From positions 1,922,001 through 1,986,000 of the forward strand of contig CP159477.1 in NCBI GenBank assembly GCA_042140185.1: DNA of 64,000 bases. The letters are read 5' to 3'. The stretch comes from JANSXG01 sp024743075. Lineage in GTDB: Bacteria > Planctomycetota > Phycisphaerae > Phycisphaerales > UBA1924. Positions 28,101-37,353 of this stretch are shown piece by piece (within the stretch, counting starts at the first letter, position 1; each line of letters starts with the position of its first letter). Under the pieces are notes generated by a model. It searched no databases and was not told the origin of the DNA. It saw nothing but the letters and a program-made list of their open reading frames with translations. The position numbers and the translations under genes are program-made.

Positions 28101-29248
28101 TGGAACAGGCGATCCGATCAGGCGCCCACAAGCCTTCGATCGCGTCAGACACCACTCCGACCGCAGAACCGCAGATCGAAGCCGAACCGGGAGATCAGAC
28201 CACAGGGCATCAGCTCCAACCCCGGACGGTTGAGGTGCTCCGCTCGCTCTGGGAGCAGGAGGTAGGTCGCCCGCCCGACCCATCGGTCGATTTTCTTGCG
28301 CAAGGGGGAAGCTCGCTCAAGGCGATGAGACTCGCCGCCGCGATCCACGACCGCACCGGCATGAAGCTGCACGTCGGTGAGTTCCTGATCAAGCCGACCT
28401 TCGCGAACCTCGTCAACTGGACCCGCAACGACCCGGAACGACCGTACTCGCAGTTCCGAGTTCGCGGACGCTCGCCCGGAACAACCGTCCTCGGGTTTCC
28501 GGGATCGTCCGGTCGAGCGATCGACCTGCACACCTTCTGGACGCACTACTCGCGCGAGGTCGAGCATGTCGACCGGATGATCGGCTTCGACCTTGTCAGC
28601 ATGGCCGGGAAACTGAGCGTCGCGAGCACCGCATCCGAGATCGCCGATTCCCTGATGACCCGGGCAACGAGCATCGCTCTCGAGCAGAATCCGGACCATC
28701 CCATCGAACTGATCGGGTACTCCCTCGGCGGTTTGATCGCACTTGGTGTCGCGAGCGAGCTCGCAACGCGCGGCGTCGATGTGCGACGAACGACCCTGAT
28801 CGACGCCTACCCACCGCCCTTCCTGTGCCGGTCACCGCAACTCATCCTCGCCAAGATCAACGCGCAGCTTCGCAACGGCCTGCTCTGGAACACGGTGTGC
28901 GCGAAGCTCCGTCTGACGAAACGCGGATCGCTCGCGGACCCGGCCGCGAATCAACGAGCCGCGGACCCTCAGCAGACACGACCGCTCTGGCAACACATTC
29001 ACCGCGCGCTGCGGGACTGGCAAGTGCCGGTCGTCTCCACGCCCGTTTGCCTCGTTCAATCCGCGCCGTTGACCCGTAGCATCAGGCCCCTTCGATATCG
29101 CACGACCAACGGACTCGCACCCTTCTGCTCGCAACCGATTCGGGTCACACGAGTCGATGTCGACCATCTCGAAATGCTCACCAGCGGATCGCGCGCGGTC
29201 GCCGAAGCGGCCGCATCGTTCCAAAACGGGAGCACCGTCGCAAGATGA
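25118..29248 (+). CDS. Nonribosomal peptide synthetase, A-T-C-T-TE
   Basis: About 1376 residues from the GTG at 25118 (GGGGA upstream). Adenylation domain about 1-500: YTSGSTGEPKG (about 155-165), AFDASTLEIW, YGPTENT, YRTGDL, GRIDRQVKIHGHRVE and GSTGKIDR. Carrier domain 1 near 543 has GGHS. Condensation domain about 585-1015 has RHTALRTKL and LHSAIDEWS at about 730. That is a degenerate HHxxxDG with the second His kept. Carrier domain 2 near 1065 has GGSS. Thioesterase about 1120-1376 has GYSLGG and a final DVDH. Read by eye against GrsA, the specificity residues are D-A-L-W-L-G-G-T-F-K, which resembles valine-type codes. There is one A domain for two carriers. The PPTase gene follows with ATGA overlap. 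Confidence 0.9.
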   Translation: MALPHTILSRFWDIARQFPDAVAIEGATTPLTYRQLDSASRLLESDLTRAGVGPGCFVPILAARSPEYIASILAILRCGAAYAPIDPESPVSRREAMLRPLNASCGVARGALALPAGYRTIDPSEAIERVIAGEMPSHAPPRPEHDPEAPAYVMYTSGSTGEPKGVVVPHRAVVRLVVDADFAEMKPGMRWAVMSAIAFDASTLEIWAPLLNGGTCVIQETPFPALDALAAFFTDRSIDCAWLTATLFNAIVDRDCRSLRGLRQLLTGGERESVSHMREFTRHCPNTRLIHGYGPTENTTFSLCHTVRASDFTTGRIPIGTPIRGTIAKITPPGDFEASDAPDGELLVGGDGLALGYLGKEALTRERFVTDLRGTRWYRTGDLVSRLPDGSVLYKGRIDRQVKIHGHRVEPEEVENALFDCPGVRQAAVIVMGDESADRHLVGFYDPSEALDESSVRDFLSTRLPPNMVPSLLFGLSELPRGSTGKIDRDALRDRMASDARSHSETAEPADATEAQLLSLVRSRVRRAGSIGMRSNFYRIGGHSLLAMKLAADIHDSFGARVTPLEILTLPDLRAISKRIEQQRDEPSPNEPSVDAPGLRIGQVRQLLTVENERDPTGRSMLVHQAWIIRPGIDSDRLERIWRALIDRHTALRTKLQIGTTGLTASEADPSVEKWFFDEGPLDHAESVLRVSIPDEVINRIGAPLQTGSMPVRLHHWKLPKDRSLVVAVFLHSAIDEWSLDILQNELCQLLDGRDPGSTHQYALFTEYEARWIDRERASMMASRVLDAPRDQRTLPDVRSRSMLTSEFPATTSAVIAQRLEEISKHCGSGEAAVALGFFGASLRERFGSPGRFVLTPISKRVRPELQNVVGCCLDMQLIDTAPADQLNFQSIHQQIRDAQTETVLPIEEVVELVRDQCPAAAADVTRFGFTYRQIDRSEVKCIEHTLSPLAIPQLAARFAIALHIERRDGHDRVWLEASRDSVSESQLARFASDLEQAIRSGAHKPSIASDTTPTAEPQIEAEPGDQTTGHQLQPRTVEVLRSLWEQEVGRPPDPSVDFLAQGGSSLKAMRLAAAIHDRTGMKLHVGEFLIKPTFANLVNWTRNDPERPYSQFRVRGRSPGTTVLGFPGSSGRAIDLHTFWTHYSREVEHVDRMIGFDLVSMAGKLSVASTASEIADSLMTRATSIALEQNPDHPIELIGYSLGGLIALGVASELATRGVDVRRTTLIDAYPPPFLCRSPQLILAKINAQLRNGLLWNTVCAKLRLTKRGSLADPAANQRAADPQQTRPLWQHIHRALRDWQVPVVSTPVCLVQSAPLTRSIRPLRYRTTNGLAPFCSQPIRVTRVDVDHLEMLTSGSRAVAEAAASFQNGSTVAR

Positions 29249-29901
29249 TTCTCCGACAGACCAGCCCGACCGACATCCACTTCGACGTTCGTTGCGGCGA
29301 CTGGGACCTCAACGAAGCTCGTCGAATCTCACGCCGGATGCAGGCAGAACTCGTCTCACCGTGCAGCCCGCCCAGAATCCTGCGCACAGCATTGGGCAAG
29401 CCCTACGCCGAGGGGAATCACGGCCCACGCTGGAGCTGCAGCGCGACGACCGGCGCGTCCGGCATCGCGTGGTCGACCGGCCAGCAGACCGGCCTCGATC
29501 TGGAGCACGACACCGGCGAGAAGCCGACCGACACGCTGCTCCGTGACGTACTGACGAGCAGCGAAAGGCTCCAGTGGAGCCTCCGCCCTACCAGCGGGCT
29601 CTTCATCGAGATCTGGGCGCGAAAGGAAGCGGCGCTCAAGTGCATCGGAACCGGGTTGCACTTCCCCCCCAACCGTCTCGAGGTCGGCATGCCGGCAGAA
29701 CGCTGGCACCCCGTGCAAGCCGATCACGATCCGGAAACACCGTGCTGGGTTCGCTCGGTCCGTATCGGGCACAATGTTGCGTGCGCCATCGCGTGCCGGT
29801 CGCCAGCGCCGTTGCGACGAACCCCTGTCGGCGATCGAATTCAGCCCGAGCCGGAGGGCACGAGTGTCGGGCGGACCACGTCGCCGCCGATGTCGGGGTG
29901 A
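29245..29901 (+). CDS. 4'-phosphopantetheinyl transferase (Sfp/Gsp-type)
   Basis: 218 residues. PPTases move phosphopantetheine from CoA to the Ser of carrier domains. The Mg-binding motif is GLDLEHDTG and the second is WARKEAALKCIGTGL (WxxKEA), in the right order about 45 residues apart; a preceding GKPYAEGNHGP matches the P1 segment. The start overlaps the NRPS stop by four bases, so both are made together and this enzyme should activate the GGHS and GGSS serines of the synthetase. The last 60 residues overlap a convergent gene and may be partly dispensable. Confidence 0.88.
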   Translation: MILRQTSPTDIHFDVRCGDWDLNEARRISRRMQAELVSPCSPPRILRTALGKPYAEGNHGPRWSCSATTGASGIAWSTGQQTGLDLEHDTGEKPTDTLLRDVLTSSERLQWSLRPTSGLFIEIWARKEAALKCIGTGLHFPPNRLEVGMPAERWHPVQADHDPETPCWVRSVRIGHNVACAIACRSPAPLRRTPVGDRIQPEPEGTSVGRTTSPPMSG

Positions 29902-30191
29902 GCGAGGCGTTCACGCGCGAGCGCAAAGCCAACCCGAACCCCCTCCGCCGTCAGGGCCAGCCCGGACGACGCCAGATGGCGGTCGGCGGCGGCGGTCTTC
30001 TGCACGAGGACCAGCCCCTTCTCCATCAGCGAACCGACCACGAGCGTCAGGTCGTGATTGGGGGTGAACGGGAACTCGCGGACGATCAGCACCGCCGGCC
30101 AGACATCCAGAGGACGCTTGGACAGCAGTTGCAGAACCCGGATTTCGCCGGAGGACATCTGGTCGATGGTGTCGGTCACGGAGTTTGGCAT
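29841..30191 (-). CDS. Small winged-helix-like protein (possible regulator)
   Basis: 116 residues. The pattern EIRVLQLLSKRPLDVW, LTLVVGSLMEKGLVLV and LALTAEGVRVGFALA resembles a winged helix-turn-helix (MarR/PadR-like), with a wing between the last two. No certain family. It is convergent with the PPTase, overlapping its last 61 bases, so it may regulate the NRPS genes or be unrelated. The ABC exporter lies 256 bp upstream on the same strand; that gap holds nothing clear. Confidence 0.55.
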   Translation of the reverse strand: MPNSVTDTIDQMSSGEIRVLQLLSKRPLDVWPAVLIVREFPFTPNHDLTLVVGSLMEKGLVLVQKTAAADRHLASSGLALTAEGVRVGFALARERLAHPDIGGDVVRPTLVPSGSG

Positions 30192-30446
30192 GGCTGGTGG
30201 CTCAGCCGAACGCGGTGGACAACGCTTCCAACGCCGTCACCCGCTCGGGGGTTGAACCGGAGTGCTCTCGGCACTCCGACATTGATCAGCCTGACGATAC
30301 GGACGAGGCTCCGACACCCCGTGAAGCCCGAGTAAAAGGTTCCTCATTCTGCGCGCAGCGACTCGCGGCTTCAGCGTGAACGAACACTCGCCGGGGCCCG
30401 TGCGGGTGCAACCCTGTCTTGCGATCATTGCGAAGCCAAAACCGGG

Positions 30447-31724
30447 TCAGTCGTTCGCGAAGCGTTCGCTCAGCACAAACGCCTTCGCACCCACAACAAA
30501 CCCGCCGCACCCGATCGTCAGGAGCACGCCCAGCGACAGCATCAGGTCTCCCGGTGTCGCCTCTCGCCAGATACCCGCCTCGATCGCGAATATCCCCCAC
30601 TTCACCGGACTGAAGTGACTGATCGCAACCAGCCAGTCCGGCATGAAGAACAGCGGCAGCATCCCGCCCCCGGTGATCGCCATGATGAGGATCACACCCC
30701 ACGCGAGCTGACCGGGCGAGGTCTTCGATCGCCCGAGCACCGCGAGCAGCATCATCAACCCCGCGAACGCAAAGCTCACGACCACCAGAGCCAGCACCAG
30801 GACCGGGTATGAGACCGGGCGCACGCCGAAGAACCCGTGCCCGAGCCCGACGAACGCCAGCGACACGCAGAACGACACCGACGCACACGCCAAGCCCTTC
30901 CCCGCGAGGATCTGGGCCGAGCGGATCGGCATCAGGCGCAGGCGTGTCAGCGTGCCGGTTGCGCGCTCTCCGACCAGACTCACTGCAAACGTCGCCGCGC
31001 ACCCGAGCACCGCCCACATGATCGCCTGGGGGAACGTGATCGCGAAGGAGTTGCGAGGCCGACCGGCGCCCGGCTCGAGCGAGCCCTCGCGGACCTCGAT
31101 CGCCAGATCCGCAACCCGATCGCCCTCGGCATTCCCCCGCAGCGACTGGATCGCCGCCGCCGCCCCGCGAAGACTCAGCGCTTCCGAAGCAGGAGTCGAC
31201 GCCTCGTCCGCAAGATCGAGCAGCGCCCGATGCCTCCGCTCGGTCGCGTCCCGCTCGCTGAACGAGCGGAGCAGTGTCTCGTACAGGGCCCCGCTCACGA
31301 GCCCTCGCAGGAGTTCGGTCTCCGCGAGCGCTCCTGGTCCGAAGCGGAGCACCGGCGCGCCGCGTTCGCGCATGCCGACGGCCTCGAACCACTCGCCGAA
31401 CTCCGCGGGCACACGCAGTTCCGCCAGCACCGCTCCGCTGCGCAGCGCACCATCGGTCGCCCCGGGATCGGGAAGACGCCGGACATCGAGTCTCGGATTC
31501 GATTCGAGCGCTCGCGCGAAGTCCTCTGCCCACCCGGGGTCCTCCGCCGCTTCGACGGTCAGGGCGACGGCCAGTGGACGCCGTTCGCCGGTCGCGCTGT
31601 CGGCGTAGATCGCTCCGAAGAACAGCCCGAACAGAAGCGGGAACAACACCGTGAACAGCAGACCCGGGCGGTCGCGGAGCATCAGGCGCAGATCCTTGAG
31701 CGCGATGGAAAGAACCGGACTCAT
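30447..31724 (-). CDS. ABC-2 type transporter permease
   Basis: 425 residues. The N-terminal helix is at 20-40 (FTVLFPLLFGLFFGAIYAD), a large periplasmic domain at about 45-235, then five helices to the end (for example MWAVLGCAATFAVSLVGERATGTL and MMLLAVLGRSKTSPGQL, given in part). This is the YhfE/NatB-like ABC-2 membrane protein layout, with ERATGTLTRLR as the ABC2 signature. It works with the ATPase gene that ends 4 bp inside its start. Exported cargo could be a lipid, drug or peptide, including the nearby NRPS product, but the orientation is opposite. Confidence 0.88.
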   Translation of the reverse strand: MSPVLSIALKDLRLMLRDRPGLLFTVLFPLLFGLFFGAIYADSATGERRPLAVALTVEAAEDPGWAEDFARALESNPRLDVRRLPDPGATDGALRSGAVLAELRVPAEFGEWFEAVGMRERGAPVLRFGPGALAETELLRGLVSGALYETLLRSFSERDATERRHRALLDLADEASTPASEALSLRGAAAAIQSLRGNAEGDRVADLAIEVREGSLEPGAGRPRNSFAITFPQAIMWAVLGCAATFAVSLVGERATGTLTRLRLMPIRSAQILAGKGLACASVSFCVSLAFVGLGHGFFGVRPVSYPVLVLALVVVSFAFAGLMMLLAVLGRSKTSPGQLAWGVILIMAITGGGMLPLFFMPDWLVAISHFSPVKWGIFAIEAGIWREATPGDLMLSLGVLLTIGCGGFVVGAKAFVLSERFAND

Positions 31725-32569
31725 GTGTCGCGCAGGCTCCGACCGGTGAGATTCAGGAACACCGCTTCGAGGTCCGGGCGGTCCACATGGATCGCCAGCG
31801 TTTCCGGCTCGGCCAGCATCCCGGCGAGCGTCGGCAAAGGATCTTTGGTCTGCACGGTTTCGGTTCCCGCCGGCGAATCCCGACGCACGCGAGTGTCCCC
31901 GCCGTGGGCGCTGATCAGTTCGTCCACCGCGCCGGTGGCCATCACCCGCCCGTGATCGAGTATGGCGACGCGGTCGCTGATGCGCTGGGCCTCCTCCATG
32001 TAGTGGGTCGAGTACACGACCGCCTTGCCCTCGTCGCCCAGTTCGCGTACGAGTTCGAGGATCGCGTTGCGAGACTGCGGGTCCACCCCGGCAGTCGGCT
32101 CGTCGAGCAGCACGACCTCCGGATCGTGAATCAACGCGATCGCGAGGTTCAGCCGGCGCTTCATGCCGCCCGAGTAGTGCTGCACCGGCTCCCCGGCCCG
32201 ATGCGTCAGACCGACGCGATCCAGCAACATCGCCTCCCGGTCCCGCAGGACCGACGCCGGCAACCGATACATCCGCCCGAAGAACCTCAGGTTTTCGGCG
32301 GCGGATAGGTCTTCGTACACCGCGATGCTCTGCGGCGCAACACCCAGATGCCGCCTGACCCTCGCCAACCGAGGACTCCCCACTCCCAGGAGTTCAACCG
32401 AACCCGAATCCGGCGCAAGCAAGCCGGTCGCGACGCCCACGGTCGTGCTCTTGCCCGCCCCGTTCGGTCCCAACAGCGCGAGAATCTCGCCACGCGCGCA
32501 TTCCAGCGTCACCCCGCGCAGGGCTTGGACATCACCGTAGGACTTGTGGACATCGCGGATCGTGAGCAC
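31721..32569 (-). CDS. ABC transporter ATP-binding protein
   Basis: 282 residues. Walker A GPNGAGKST (about 34-42), Q-loop VAPQSIAVYEDLSA, signature YSGGMKRRL, Walker B VVLLDEPTAGVD and switch His in VYSTHYMEEA are all present. Similar to DrrA/CcmA-type drug or lipid exporter ATPases. The stop overlaps the permease start as ATGA. It is likely the first gene of a two-gene operon; the FapA-like gene begins 1.5 kb upstream on the same strand. Confidence 0.92.
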   Translation of the reverse strand: MLTIRDVHKSYGDVQALRGVTLECARGEILALLGPNGAGKSTTVGVATGLLAPDSGSVELLGVGSPRLARVRRHLGVAPQSIAVYEDLSAAENLRFFGRMYRLPASVLRDREAMLLDRVGLTHRAGEPVQHYSGGMKRRLNLAIALIHDPEVVLLDEPTAGVDPQSRNAILELVRELGDEGKAVVYSTHYMEEAQRISDRVAILDHGRVMATGAVDELISAHGGDTRVRRDSPAGTETVQTKDPLPTLAGMLAEPETLAIHVDRPDLEAVFLNLTGRSLRDT

Positions 32570-32605
32570 GCTTCAAGCGTACCCCGTCCGATCGAGGACT
32601 GCCGA

Positions 32606-34082
32606 TCAAGCCGCCGCGGCCCGAACCTCGGCGATCCGGCCCAACGGCGTATTCTGCCCCTCCGCCCCCACCCGGTACACCAGCCCCCCCCGACGATCGA
32701 GCAAGATCCGCACAGGCCCCTTCAGGTCCGTGTTGATCCGGTAGACCTGCGTGCCGAAGACGATGCGTACGCCCGCGTACAGCATCTTCTCGATGCAGAC
32801 ATCCACCGTCCGGATCGATCGGATCCGCTCGGACAGTTCACGGTGCGAGTCGCGACACTTCGCTCGCTGCGCCGCGACGCTGTGGACTTCGAAGCCGAGT
32901 TCCGTCTGACGCCGCCGCTCCTCGCCGTTGAGAATCCGCCCCGGAGCGTTGAGCTTCTTCAGCCCCTTCTCCAGTTTCTCCTGCTTCGCTTGGAGCGCTT
33001 CGATCATCTTCTCGAGCAACGCGAGTTTCGACTCGAGCGTCGGAACGCCACCGATGCTGAGCCTCGTCGGGACATACGAGTTGCTCCCCAGCACCGCCAC
33101 GACCACCTTCCCGACGACGGTGGCTTCTCCGCCGATGATCGATCCGCTCGGCGATTCGATCCCGCCGCGTACGAAGGTCTTGCAGTTGATCATCTCACGC
33201 TCGAAACGGAGCGTGCCGCCGACGGCCAACTCCGACGAATCGATGTAGCGGATGGTCACGTCGCCGCCCGCCCGGCACACCGCGCTCGCGCCCGGCCATG
33301 CCGCCCTTCGCGAACACGCTGCCACCAGCATCGATCGTCGAGGCTTCGATCAGTCCACCGACCTCGATGTTCCCCGTCGCTCTGACCTCGAAAATGTCGC
33401 GGATACCCTTCAGCACCCGCACGTCGCCCTCGAAGTCGATGTTGCCCGTCGAAAAGTCCACGGAACCCGAAATCTCCAGGAGTTCGCGCACGGCGATCTT
33501 CTCGCGCGACCGGCTCAGCACACCGGAGACCTGCGAGGTCATCGTTCCGTCATCGCCGACACTGATGCTGTCTTCGCACCGGACCTTGACCGCTTTTCCC
33601 GGTCGCGCCGCAACAACCTGACCGTGCACATCGGCCCCATCGGCGCCTTCGGTCTCCGGCACGATCCGACCGATCTGCTGACCCGCTTTGACCATGATGA
33701 AAGCAGACCGGCTGTAGAAACACACCGGCTCACCCTCTCCCGACCCGCTCTCGCCCGCTGTCTCGCCGGAAGCCGCCGCCTTGGGCGACGCCGGAGCGAA
33801 CCCCTCGTACCACTCGATGTGGCCGTCGACGCCGTGCTGCACGGGCGTGCCCGTCGCGATGCACTCTCGGATCTCCACGCCCGGCTCGTATGCGTCCAGG
33901 ACCTCGCGCATCCGGCCCGAAACCGCCGAAGTCACGACGATGCTCGCCTCGTGCAGCAGATGCAGACACCACTCGTACGTGGTCTCCTCGGGATTCGCTT
34001 CGGCCGGGATCAGAAGATCAGCCGAGGAGCCGTCCTTGGCAACCAGCAAGCGGACCGGTTTGTGGCTCTTCTTCTGGCACAT
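32606..34082 (-). CDS. FapA-family (DUF342) beta-solenoid protein (one frameshift)
   Basis: About 491 residues once repaired. The N-terminal domain (from MCQKKSHKPVRLLVAKDG) is followed by IVPETEGADGADVHGQVVAA and the FapA core. SGVLSRSREKIAVRELLEISG and then FEGDVRVLKGIRDIF, IEVGGLIEASTIDAGGSVF and GGDVTIRYIDSSELAVGG form the beta-helical repeats. The C-terminal coiled coil (LLEKMIEALQAKQEKLEKG) also fits. The frame is broken at the CCC run 33291-33293; one base fewer joins the parts. FapA proteins are cytoplasmic polymer-forming proteins of unclear role, often close to cell-surface or flagellar genes. This one begins a minus-strand run with cheY, cheX, cheA and cheR. Confidence 0.8.
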
Positions 34083-34115
34083 CGCTGTTCACCGCACTCA
34101 GCCCACGCCCGTCGG

Positions 34116-34490
34116 CTACGCCGCGGCACTGGACTTCGAAAGCGTCTCCTCGATTCGCTGCTGCAGCACGTCCGGGGTGAACGGCTTGACCACGTAGTTG
34201 TTCACGCCCGCTTTGATCGCCTCGATGACACGACTCTTCTCGGCCTCGGTCGTCACCATGAGGATCGGGATCTTGCAGCCCTTGGCGCGGTACGCCTTGA
34301 CGAACGCCAGGCCGTCCATGTTGGGCATGTTCCAGTCGACGAGCATCAGGTCCGGCGCGAATCCAACGACCTTGCTGAGCGCGTCCAGACCGTCGCAGGC
34401 CACTTCAATATCCGTGTAGCCCATCTGGTTCAGGATGCCCTTCAGGATGTTCCGCATCGTCTTCGAATCATCTACAAGAAGGATCTTCAT
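34116..34490 (-). CDS. cheY: Chemotaxis response regulator CheY
   Basis: 124 residues, one receiver domain. The acidic pair is in LVDDSKTMR (D8-D9), the phosphoacceptor Asp in LVDWNMPNMDG, then the Thr in VTTE and the Lys in VVKPF. GGGAGC lies upstream of the ATG. After phosphorylation by CheA it binds the flagellar switch. It is in the order cheR - cheA - cheX - cheY - fapA on the minus strand with short gaps. Confidence 0.95.
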   Translation of the reverse strand: MKILLVDDSKTMRNILKGILNQMGYTDIEVACDGLDALSKVVGFAPDLMLVDWNMPNMDGLAFVKAYRAKGCKIPILMVTTEAEKSRVIEAIKAGVNNYVVKPFTPDVLQQRIEETLSKSSAAA

Positions 34491-34530
34491 CGCTTGCTCC
34501 CTTCGTCCGTGCGCCGCTCGACGCGTTTAT

Positions 34531-35033
34531 TCAGGCAACCCACCGGGCACGGCCTTCACCCGCGGCATCGGCCGGGACCGATCTGATGGCGACCTCGACC
34601 GTGAAGCCCCCGCAGTCGCAGCCGCAGGGAAGCAACACACACACCGCGCCCTCGCGCATTGCACGGTGTGATTCTCACCGACGATCACCGAGGGACAACT
34701 GATGCTCACCGTCCTGCCCGGGAACTGCGCCTTGGCGCCCCCCGCGATCATGTTGACCAGTTCGCCTACGGCGTCGGCGATGTCGTCCGTCGCCTCGTCG
34801 CCCACGTGCATGCCCGTGAATACGGACACGATGCGCTGAGCGGTCGCGAACGGGAACGAAAGCACGACGCTCCCGCCGACATCACCGTTGAAACCGATGA
34901 TGCCCGAAACATCGTGGCTGGGAGCGCGATCGGCCTTGACCACCGGCTCGCCGATCTCGACGCCCATCTGCAGCATCGTTTCGAAGGTGTTCCGCACGGA
35001 CACAACGAACGGGTGAATGGCGCTCTGGTCCAT
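34531..35033 (-). CDS. cheX: CheX-type chemotaxis phosphatase (one frameshift near the 3' end)
   Basis: CheX hydrolyses CheY phosphate. The protein starts MDQSAIHPFVVSV and has SGIIGFNGDVGGSVVLSF and ADAVGELVNMIAGGAKAQF, the E-x-x-N phosphatase pattern. After VIVGENHTVQ the given frame becomes nonsense. Adding one base at the CCC run 34649-34651 gives RGAVCVLLPCGCDCGGFTV and a stop at 34531-34533, for a 167-residue protein of normal CheX shape. The C-terminal CGCDC cluster is odd for CheX and could bind metal. CheY follows after 37 bp. Confidence 0.85.
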
Positions 35034-35057
35034 CGCGAACTCCTTGGTGGCCGAGGA

Positions 35058-37323
35058 TCAAGCCGCGGCGTTGTGCCCTGAATCGATCGATCGCACCAGC
35101 TTGACCACATCCAGTATCAGGCTGGTGTCGCCGCTCTCGCGGATGGCAGTTCCGCTGAGCACCCCCCCGCTCGCCGGTTCGTCGTCGAGCGGCTTGATCA
35201 CGACTTCCTGTCGTCCTATCAGACGATCGACAATCAGGCCCAACCTCTCCTGCCCGACCGCGATAACCACGCTGAAACCCTCGTTCTCGGTCCCAGCGGA
35301 CTCCCCCAGACGCGTCCGCATATCCATCAGCGGGAGGGCCGCGTCCCGCAGACGCATGAATTCCTTGCCGGCCCGGCGGATTGTCGTCCTCGGGTCGTAA
35401 CGCACGACCTCCACCACCGACTCCAGCGGGATCGCGTAGCCCCGCTCGCCGACCTCGACCAGCATCACCGGCGCGATGGCCACCCTGACCGGGATCACGA
35501 TGTCGATGCCCGTGCCCTCGCCCGCTCGCGAACGGACATGGACACTTCCGCCGAGCCTTGAAACGTTGGCCCGGACCACGTCCATACCGACACCCCGGCC
35601 CGACAGGTAACTCACTTCCGCCGCGGTGGAAAACCCCGCGGCGAAAATGAACTCGAAGACCTTTTCATCACTCATCTTCGCGATCTGCTCCGCAGTCGCG
35701 ATGCCCTTCTCGATCGCCTTCCTCGCGATGACCTGTCGCGACATGCCCCGACCGTCATCGTCCATCGCGACCCGCACATGGGTGCCGTGGTGCTCGGCGG
35801 CGAGGACGATCCTGCCGGTCGCGTTCTTCCCGGCCGCCCTTCGTTCCTCCGGGCTTTCAATGCCGTGGCCCACGCTGTTCCGAAGCATGTGCGCAAGCGG
35901 ATCGCCGAGCAGTTCGAGCACGAATCGGTCCACTTCCGTGTCGCCGCCGACGATCTGCAGATCGACCTTCTTGCCCGTCTTCTTCGCGAGGTCACGGATG
36001 ATGCGGGGGTACCGACCGAACAGCTTGTCCAACGGCTGCATGCGTGCGCATGACGCTGACCTGCAGTTCCAGCGTCAGCCGGTCGAACTCGCTCGCGATC
36101 TTCAAGGCGGACTCGACAGATTCTGGAGTCAGATTCTGCTCCTGCAACTGACCCATCAGGTCGTGCATCTGGTGTTTCGTCAGGACCATCTCGCCGACAA
36201 GTCTCAGCATGTGCTCCAGCCGGCTCACTTTGACGCGAACGGTTCGCTCGATGCCGTCGTCGCGGCTCACGCCATCAGCCGTTGCTCCTTCGGCTTCCAA
36301 CGGCGACTCCGGTGCCTGCTCTCCCCAAGCCGGCGGCAGCCCCGGGCGGAAGCCGGTCGCGTCCGCATCACCGCTCACTACGCCGTCATGGACCAGCGCC
36401 GCGGAGGCGGAACCATCGCCGGGAATTCGCCAGTTCGCATCGGTCTGCTCAGACTCCAGGATCTCGCGTGTTCGTTCTTCAAGCGTGCTGATGTCCCACG
36501 ACGCAATGAATCCGTCGCTCAGGCTCCACGCCGACGCGTCGATCAGTTGACCCACGGCGTCCAGCCGCGACCTCAACGGTCCGAGGCGATCCGCATCAAC
36601 CGACGGCAGCGCCTCGGCCGCCAATGCCACCAGAGCGATCAGGCGCTTCAGCAGAACGAGATCGAAGTAGTCCGCGGTGGCGTGCATCGATTCGGCGATG
36701 TCCGACATCCGGCTCGCGATCTCGACGCGCCGCTTCGGATCACTCATCCGCTCGACAATTTCCCGCAGCGTTGCTGCCGATTCCTCGAGGTCTGTCACCA
36801 TGAACGGCAGAACATCGACCCTCTCGGAAGAGAACTCGGCTCTTACCGCGCTGCCGCCGAACGGGACCTCGTGGTCGGCATCGCCATCGGCAGACGCTGC
36901 TGATCTGTCCGAGGCGCCGGCCCGGTCTGATCCGCGAGCGGCGATCGTGCGCAGGGTCTCGATCAGCGGCTCCGGGCCGTGCGTCGGCGGGACGCCCGCA
37001 GCGACCTCCACGAGCTGCGCACGCAGCACATCCACGCTCGCCAGGAGCGCGTCGATGACCGATTCCGTGATGGGTGCCTTGCCCTCGCGGAGGCTGCTCA
37101 GCGCATCCTCCGCCGCGTGGGAGATACTCGTGACGCCCGACATGTTCAGAAAGCTCGCGGCACCTTTGATCGTGTGCATCGCGCGGAAGATCGCGTCGAG
37201 CCTCTCGCTGGGGTCCGCATCGTGCTCCAGCCCCACGAGATCGGCGTCGAGCTGCTCCACGAGCTCGTTCGACTCCAAAAGGAAGTCGCGGATCAGAGAT
37301 CGGTCTGAGTCTCCATCTGACAT
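35058..37323 (-). CDS. cheA: Chemotaxis histidine kinase CheA (one frameshift)
   Basis: CheA is the kinase at the centre of the chemosensory array. P1 has the phosphorylated His in AMHTIKGAASFL (about residue 50). The dimerisation domain (VKVSRLEHMLRLVGEMVLTK) and the ATPase with LRNSVGHGIESPEER, DDDGRGMS and GRGVGMDVV follow. The C-terminal CheW-like domain includes GYAIPLESVVEVVRYD. The frame breaks at 36042-36048, between LQVSVMRT and MQPLDKLFGRYPR; restoring a lost CG dinucleotide gives the canonical MRTRMQPL and 755 residues. Between P1 and the dimerisation domain there is a low-complexity region rather than a clear P2 domain. Confidence 0.88.
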
Positions 37324-37353
37324 AACCGCGAGTCCTCCATTCGATCCGCCGGT

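Noticed and set aside
29841..32569. The ABC exporter and winged-helix gene as part of the NRPS cluster
   Set aside because: They are on the other strand, with a 256-bp gap and no shared operon. A link is possible but not supported by sequence.
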